A program made the position numbers and the translations under genes. Below the pieces are notes generated by a model, which searched no databases, had not been told where the DNA came from, and saw only the letters and a program-made list of their open reading frames with translations. This document shows positions 58,463 through 64,000 of a DNA stretch of 64,000 nt, piece after piece; positions within the stretch are counted from its first letter, which is position 1, and each line of letters begins with the position of its first letter. The DNA lies in NCBI GenBank assembly GCA_009763385.1, contig CM019823.1:169600302-169664301 (forward strand), written 5' to 3'. The stretch comes from Coix lacryma-jobi var. lacryma-jobi. Lineage: Eukaryota > Streptophyta > Magnoliopsida > Poales > Poaceae.

Positions 58463-59732
58463 ACCCCCTAGTCCTCGTTGGAGCACCCGCGCAAGGGTAT
58501 CGCTCCCCCTTGATCCGCGCAAGGATCAAGTGCTCACTACGAGCTGATTCTTCGCCACTCCGGCCCGGTGAATCGCTCGCTACCGATCACAACTTGGCTT
58601 GGGTTATCCACAATGCCTCCGGATGATCATCAAACTCTCCGATCGCCACCAAGTCGTCTAGGTGATGCCGATCACCAAGAGTAACAAGCTAGAACTCTCA
58701 CTTGACCAACACAAGACCAAAGAGATGGATGGATGCACACTTGCTACTCAATTCTCACTAGGAGGTGTCTAATTCTCACAATTAGCAAATCACTCAACCT
58801 CACTAGGGCTCTTGCACTCACTCACACTCACAATGTGTTTCTCAGCAGATGAAAGTGGCAAGAACACTCAAATGGATGGAGGGAAGGAAGTATATATACT
58901 CCCCCAACCGGTCATCCAAAACACACAAGACAGGCATTCTGCGGGGGCATCGGACGCGCCGATGCCTAGCATCGGACGCTCCGATGACCTCGTCCAACGG
59001 TCTACTGTACCTTCTTGTCAGACTGTTTAAAGGGACATCAGACGTTGGGCAGCGTCCGATGCCACCACATCGGACGCGTCCGATGTGGATTTACCCTCTC
59101 TGGAACCTCTCTGGATGGTCATCGGACGCTGGCCCTCAGCGTCCGATGCGGCCTTCAGTTCACGCGCACATGAACAGTGGCATGGGCGCGTCCGATGTGA
59201 ACACATCGCCGCGTCTGATGCCATGCACCAGACTAAAACCTAGACGGGGTGAGCATCGGACGCGTCCGATGCCCACCTGGCCAGCGTCCGATGCCCATAA
59301 CAAGGGCAAACTCAACTCGGATCGCGACGCGGCCTAAACGATTTTTGATCCTCTCGACTTAAGGCATCTCTCTGAACTACCTAGGGCTATGAAATAACAA
59401 GTGTGAACCACACCTACCTCAATAGTCTTATCTAGGTCAAGCTACTGATTCACGCTCCCCTTTATAGTACGGCCAAAGGAAAAACAAAGACCTAAGACTA
59501 CCTAAGTGTCCTCCAACACCGTATGACACTTAGCCTAGTCTACCACCGTCTTCGTCGTCCGTCCTTTGAAAACCGAAACGATATCCATCGCCAGGAGACA
59601 TGAACTCCATATGCCCGTATCGTCGCCATTACCGTGACCTAACTCAATCCCGTTTCTGCAAAACACACGTTAGTCACAGTAATCTTGTGTTTCATCCAAT
59701 CACCGAAACCACTAGGGGCCAAGAAGCGTTCA

Positions 59733-60111
59733 ATCTCCCTCTTTTTGGTGATTGATGACAACACAAGATTGAGTATAGAGAGAAGAGGTTTTTAAATCAT
59801 GACATGTATGAACTTGCAATGAATAAGAGAAATTGATTAGGGGCAAGTTCAACCATGTCATGCCATCATCCTGCACTCAACAAGTTAGAGTGAATATCAA
59901 GTGCAAGAGTAAAGAGCTCGAATACATAACAAATGAGAATTGAGCACAAGTAATCGAGTAGGGCGAAATGACATGTCATATCATATATCATAGTGAGCAC
60001 ATGCATGTCATAAAGGTCCATAGCATAAGTATATCACATAAACATGCACAAAAGATACGATAAGTAAAGAGCGTATGCGAAAGTAACACAACATAAGATA
60101 TCGAAACCCTC
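59733..60111 (-). other. Outer element: polypurine tract and untranslated 3' interior
   Basis: The polypurine tract (minus strand AAAAAGAGGGAGAT) adjoins the LTR. The rest is AT-rich DNA without an ORF, between the LTR and the end of the third ORF region. Confidence 0.6.
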
Positions 60112-60172
60112 TCACATCGCTCCCCCTATCGCTATACTCGGCCACTCTCCCCCTTTGGCATCAAGCGCCAAA

Positions 60173-62509
60173 CTAAGCGTTGGAGGGCGGAGGTGGTGCA
60201 GACGAGCCAGGTGTCGTCTCCGGAGAGCGCTGAGTAAACTCGAACTGCTGAAGATACTCCTCGGAGTCGGAAGACGAAGCAGCACGAGTAGCCTGCGGAC
60301 CCTCTGAACTGGAAGCTGCGGTGAAGCGGTCCGGGTCGGCTCGAGCACTGACTGCTCTGGCTGCTCTGCGCTGTCTGCTCTGCCTGCGTGGACTTGTCTG
60401 CTCTGTCGCTGTCGCAGTCTCAGTAGTAGTGTCAACTGGAGTATCGGAGTGCGGAAGCTCTGGAATAACTGACAACTCCGGATGAACTATCGTGGTCGTC
60501 TCAGACTGCACAGGCTCGGTCTGCTCTGAAGAAGCTACGGAACTCGGAAGAGTCTCAGTAGTGGAAGACAGGAGCCGTAGACGTATGAGCAGGGTCCGGT
60601 AGATCTGGCGTAGGGAAGCTAGTGAGCTCACTGCTGACAGATCCCGAGTCACTGAGGTAGCGGGCATAGAGGGAGTCTGTCGGTCGCGGAGTGAATCCGG
60701 TGCGCAGGACTGAAGAGCAGGGCCCCGCCTGGAGGAGTGGTGAAGCTCGTGAACTGAGAAGAGCTGGTGCCGAAGACTGGGAGGCGGGGCGGAGGCTGTC
60801 CAAACTGCTGAGCTTGCGAGGAAGGACAGGTGGCTGCCACTGAATCTGCTGCTGGTGGGGGGGCTGCTGCCGCCACTGGGGAGGTCCCGGCAAGCGCTCC
60901 ATGAAGCTGAGAGTCTGCTGCTGAAGTGCCATCATCTGTCGCTGAAGTGCATCAGACCTCTCCTGTGCCTGCTGCTGGGCTAGGGCCTGAGCCTGGCCAA
61001 CCTCTGCTGCTTCTGGGCTAGCATCTGGACGTCCTGGGTCACAGTCCTCTGCTGCTCCTCCATCCGTGCTAGAATAGCGAGAAGAGCGGGGTCAGAGGAA
61101 GCAGTACCACTGGTCCCGGCCTGTGAGTCGTGTGCACGCGTCTGAAAGCGAGGCGGAAGCTGGTGTCCTCGTCTGAGCTATCGGTGGGGTCCTCGGCGAC
61201 GTACGTGTCACCACGCTCGAGCTCTGCCAGTTCCTGCTCTGCGGGGCCTGAACGGCCTCGTCCTGCTCCTGAGCGGACTCTGGGACCTCAGGCCTCTGTC
61301 GTGAAGAAGACGGCGCATCCTGCTGCTGCTGCTGCCTGCGATCCCGACCGTGTCCTAACAGCTGACTCATGTTATACTCGGGAACACAGTCGCGGAGTGG
61401 GTAAGTGACTCAACTGGATGACCCCCTGTAGTGACAGCTACCTTCCAAAGGATATATGAGATCCAGTGTGCATAAGGAAGCTGCCTAAGGGCCTTGATGC
61501 CCTCTGCCACAGTGTCCTCCATCTCACAAAGAATGACGTCCCAGACGTCGAACTCCTGCTGCCTGACCAAGTAAGCGAGTAACCACAGCTGCAGTCTGGA
61601 GAGGCCCTCTCGGAAACCAACCCTGGGAAGCAAGGTCCGCCTAAGAACCTCGTTGAGGATCCGAGTCGTAGGGGTGAGATCCCTAGGCGCGCGACTCTCG
61701 AACCCTCACCGAAGGGCTCAGTGAAGCACGGACGGACCAAGTCTGTCGACGGCTGGGCACCACCGTGAAGGCGGCGGGGTGGCTCCATCCGTCGTAGCAC
61801 AAGTCGTGGATCCGGGTCTGGGAGTGTCGCAAGCCGAACCAACCCGGATCTCTAACGAGAAGAGTCTGTAGTGCTCCCCCTGAAAAGCAAACTCAATGGT
61901 CTCTCGGTCCGGGTGCACCCATAGCGAAGCATAGAACTGAAAAAACTCAATCCTCAATATATGAGCCAGACCGCCCCAGAAGGTCTGCCAGACCGGGTAG
62001 ATAGGTGAGAATGGGACGGATCTGCTCGCCTGCTGCTGTACACCACTGCCTCTAGCGGACACACTCTCTGAGAATGGAGGCAGATACAGACGTTCTTGTA
62101 GCCCTGGTAAAAATCCTCCTGCAGCACGGTGTAGAAGTCCGAACTGGCCTGCGCTGCTCTCCCTCGGGAACCACTGCTCCACTGGTACAAGTCTGAGTGT
62201 CTGAATCTGGGAGCATGTGGCAGCCCGGAGGTCGAGACGGCGGGATCGGCGGGGGCGCACGCCTCGACGGAGCACGTGCTCCCCGCAGAGGGACATCGGG
62301 CCGGGGTGGCACCGCTGTCCTGCGACGCGTGGACCGGCGCCGGGGAACCCCTCAGGAACCTCCTCCTCGGCCTCTGCCTCTGGTGCCTCTGCCTCTGCTG
62401 CCTCTGCCTGTGCTGCCGCGGCCTCTGCCTGTCCCTGCTGCGAGCTCTGGGGCTCGACTCCTGGCGAGGTGTACGTGGTCCGGCGACCGACAACCATAAG
62501 CGTTGTCAC
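60173..62509 (-). pseudogene. Env-like/third ORF region of the outer copia element
   Basis: A GC-rich region of overlapping broken frames ends in a Pro/Ser tail (SSAPPPPSNA then stop) at 60173. It contains EFFQFYASLWVHPDRETIEF and QQEFDVWDVILCEMEDTVAE. These recall the 'putative plant transposon protein'/env-like ORF that sits between pol and the 3' LTR in SIRE- or Athila-type elements. The other parts are low-complexity Gln/Ala/Glu/Ser-rich (QQGQAEAAAAQAEAAEAEAP). Several single-base frame slips are evident. The family call is from pattern memory and is moderate. It ends abruptly at 62504 where another element begins. Confidence 0.5.
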
Positions 62510-64000
62510 GCCCCAAACCGGTTAAGACGTAACAGCCGCCGCACGGTTATAAAAGCAAATTTATAACCCTGCAAGGCTAAAAATCAAGTGTGGACATGAA
62601 GTGGATCACAACTATTTTTTCTCTCTTTATTGATGTTTCATGAGTATCTTACAAGAAGAGTATCCACCAACTACAGACTATACATATCTATTTTTCTTTG
62701 ATATAGGCGCTAAACTATAGTAGTACAATTCCTAACTAGTCGTCCCCACTTCCCGCTTGTTCTAATCCATTAGTCGTGTGCTGCAAAGAATTAAAATACA
62801 AGAGTGAGTATGCAAATCATACTCAGCAAACGAGCATAGATAACTTAGAACAGTTCATAGAAGAAAGATATATTACAGAACTAAGTTTAACTGGTGTTAC
62901 ATATGACCGCAAGCTTCCCAACCCGGGAGTCACAGGGGTGAAATTTCACACTTTGATTCTCTATAGAGGGGTATCCAGACATCAACAGTCTCTACTAAAG
63001 ATGTTATTTAGTAGAGCAAAGTTCCTAGGCCCTCCAAGGACTACATCTCTTGACTTACTAGCACCTGGTGGCTCCTACGGATCCATCACCTAAGTACTCT
63101 ATTCAGAACAAGAGCTATCCTTGGTGGGGAACTTCGACGGTCCCATTCCCGAACCGTGACCGATACAATATGATTGCTGTCGTGACACCAGTTTTATAAA
63201 ATATTTTGGGAGCATAACGGCGTGAAAATAGAAGTGCATGGAGAATTTAAGTAGCATAATATCTTAAATAGCACATTCCATGCATAATAGAAATAATATA
63301 ATAAAATAATAAGCCGATGTAAATGCAGAAAATGTAGATAGCTGAAATATAAAACACATATGAAATATAAATACAATACCCTAAGTCCACAACTGAAGGT
63401 AAAATACATGCGAAATTTAAAGGCAACGCTATAACTGAAAATAAAACACACGCGGAATATAAATACAACCCCACAACTGAAAGTAGAACACACGCGGAAT
63501 ATAAAGACAACCTCATAACTGAAAATAGCACGCACGCGGAATATAAATACAACCCCACAACTGAAAGTAGAACACATGAGAAATATAAAGGCAACCTCAT
63601 AACTGAAAATAGCACGCACGCGGAATATAAATATAACCCCACAACTGAAAGTAAAACACACGCTGAATATAAAGGCAACCTCATAACTAAAAATAGCACG
63701 CACGCGGAATATAAATAGAACCCCAGAACTGAAAGTAGAACACACGTATAAAATAGGTAGGGCTATAGAGATATAGCTCGCTTGCCTTGGTCTAGCTGCT
63801 AACTAATGCTACTTTGCGGGGGCACGTTCGAGCGTCAGCAGGAGCTATGAGCCACCTACAGCAGTGCTCGCCTACTGCAATTTTCTGTTACTTTGCTTGG
63901 TGCTACGATATGGCAGGGTAGTCATATTTATAGGCGACGAGGACAACAGCCTGCGTACATCCTAGGCTAGTGGAGAGTGCATGAGAATAGTGTAGAATCA
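62504..64000. mobile_element. LTR-like start of a further element, incomplete at window end
   Basis: It begins TGTCACGCCCCAAACCGG, a start commonly seen in grass gypsy-type LTRs, directly interrupting the env-like ORF. It includes the tandem array at 63396-63744. No matching end or coding domain lies within the window, so class and orientation are not established. Confidence 0.45.
63396..63744. repeat. Tandem array: 42-bp monomers in an 84-bp two-monomer higher-order repeat
   Basis: There are eight full units and a partial one. Type A (AAAATAGCACGCACGCGGAA then TATAAATACAACCCCACAACTG) alternates with type B (AAAGTAGAACACACGCGGAA then TATAAAGACAACCTCATAACTG). More degenerate units extend left to about 63310. 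Because 42 is a multiple of three, both minus-strand frames stay open (63194-63745 and 63247-63699). The encoded peptide is a repeated hydrophobic 28-mer and is probably not a real protein. Confidence 0.85.

Larger units (their letters stand above)
48074..59732 (-). mobile_element. Outer copia-type LTR (3' LTR), interrupted by the inner element
   Basis: The LTR starts TGAAAGGATCAAGATGCC (48074) and ends GAAGCGTTCA (59732). Its two parts, 48074-48352 and 58463-59732, join through the 5-bp duplication ACCCC to about 1.54 kb. A polypurine tract (complement of 59733-59750, AAAAAGAGGGAGAT) directly follows on the right, so this is the 3' LTR of a minus-strand element whose body continues to the right. 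The LTR contains a cluster of the palindrome CATCGGACGCGTCCGATG and variants at 58940-59300. Confidence 0.8.

Noticed and set aside
63194..63745. 183-codon minus-strand ORF as a membrane protein
   Set aside because: It is produced by a 42-bp tandem repeat. Two frames are open for the same reason and no start or promoter context supports it.
1..64000. CRISPR arrays, bacterial operons, phage or defence systems
   Set aside because: Gene structure is plant nuclear with spliced exons. The tandem arrays present lack spacers and are transposon repeats.
1..64000. tRNA, rRNA, snoRNA or miRNA genes
   Set aside because: I saw no convincing cloverleaf, rRNA block or box C/D pair by eye. A covariance-model scan would be needed to exclude small ones.

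Overview
This window is plant nuclear DNA, almost certainly from a panicoid (Andropogoneae-type) grass. The signs are compact GC-rich first exons with AT-rich introns, many grass-type MITEs, nested Ty1-copia elements, Helitrons, and protein fragments closest to maize and sorghum families as I know them. The ADH gene has the 10-exon layout known for maize Adh1 and an upstream block resembling the maize anaerobic response element.

Layout: 1-11 kb holds a hairpin MITE, a 13-exon cyclin H gene (+), and a myo-inositol kinase gene (-) with two MITEs in its proposed intron. 11-23.4 kb is a 20-exon VPS51 gene (+) with transposon debris in its introns. 24.6-26.1 kb is a head-to-head pair of small unrecognised genes sharing a C-terminal motif. 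27.1-30.1 kb is Adh1 (-) with TATA box and ARE-like element. 30.5-40.4 kb is gene-poor: a small Helitron, several MITEs, and a 6.35-kb non-autonomous Helitron inserted inside a Tourist-like MITE. 40.7-47.7 kb is a divergent pair 333 bp apart: a FAM114/NOXP20-like gene (-) and a WRAP53/TCAB1-like WD40 gene (+). 48-64 kb is a retrotransposon nest: a complete 10.1-kb SIRE/Maximus-type copia element (LTRs, PBS, PPT, 5-bp target duplication) sits inside the LTR of a second copia element, whose env-like ORF region is followed by a further LTR-like start and a 42-bp/84-bp tandem array.

The host genes are unrelated housekeeping or stress genes: TFIIH/CAK, phytate synthesis, GARP/VFT tethering, anaerobic fermentation, Cajal-body RNP. 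Nothing suggests that they act together as one pathway. The window looks like an ordinary gene island next to a retrotransposon block.

A pervasive oddity: every host gene has its frame broken by single-base gaps or insertions, mostly in homopolymers, while splice sites, codons and protein motifs remain intact. The density is highest in Adh1 and the FAM114-like gene. This points to residual sequence or assembly indels more than to pseudogenes, so CDS entries are given as gene models spanning those breaks. Exon coordinates were read by eye and may be off by a base.
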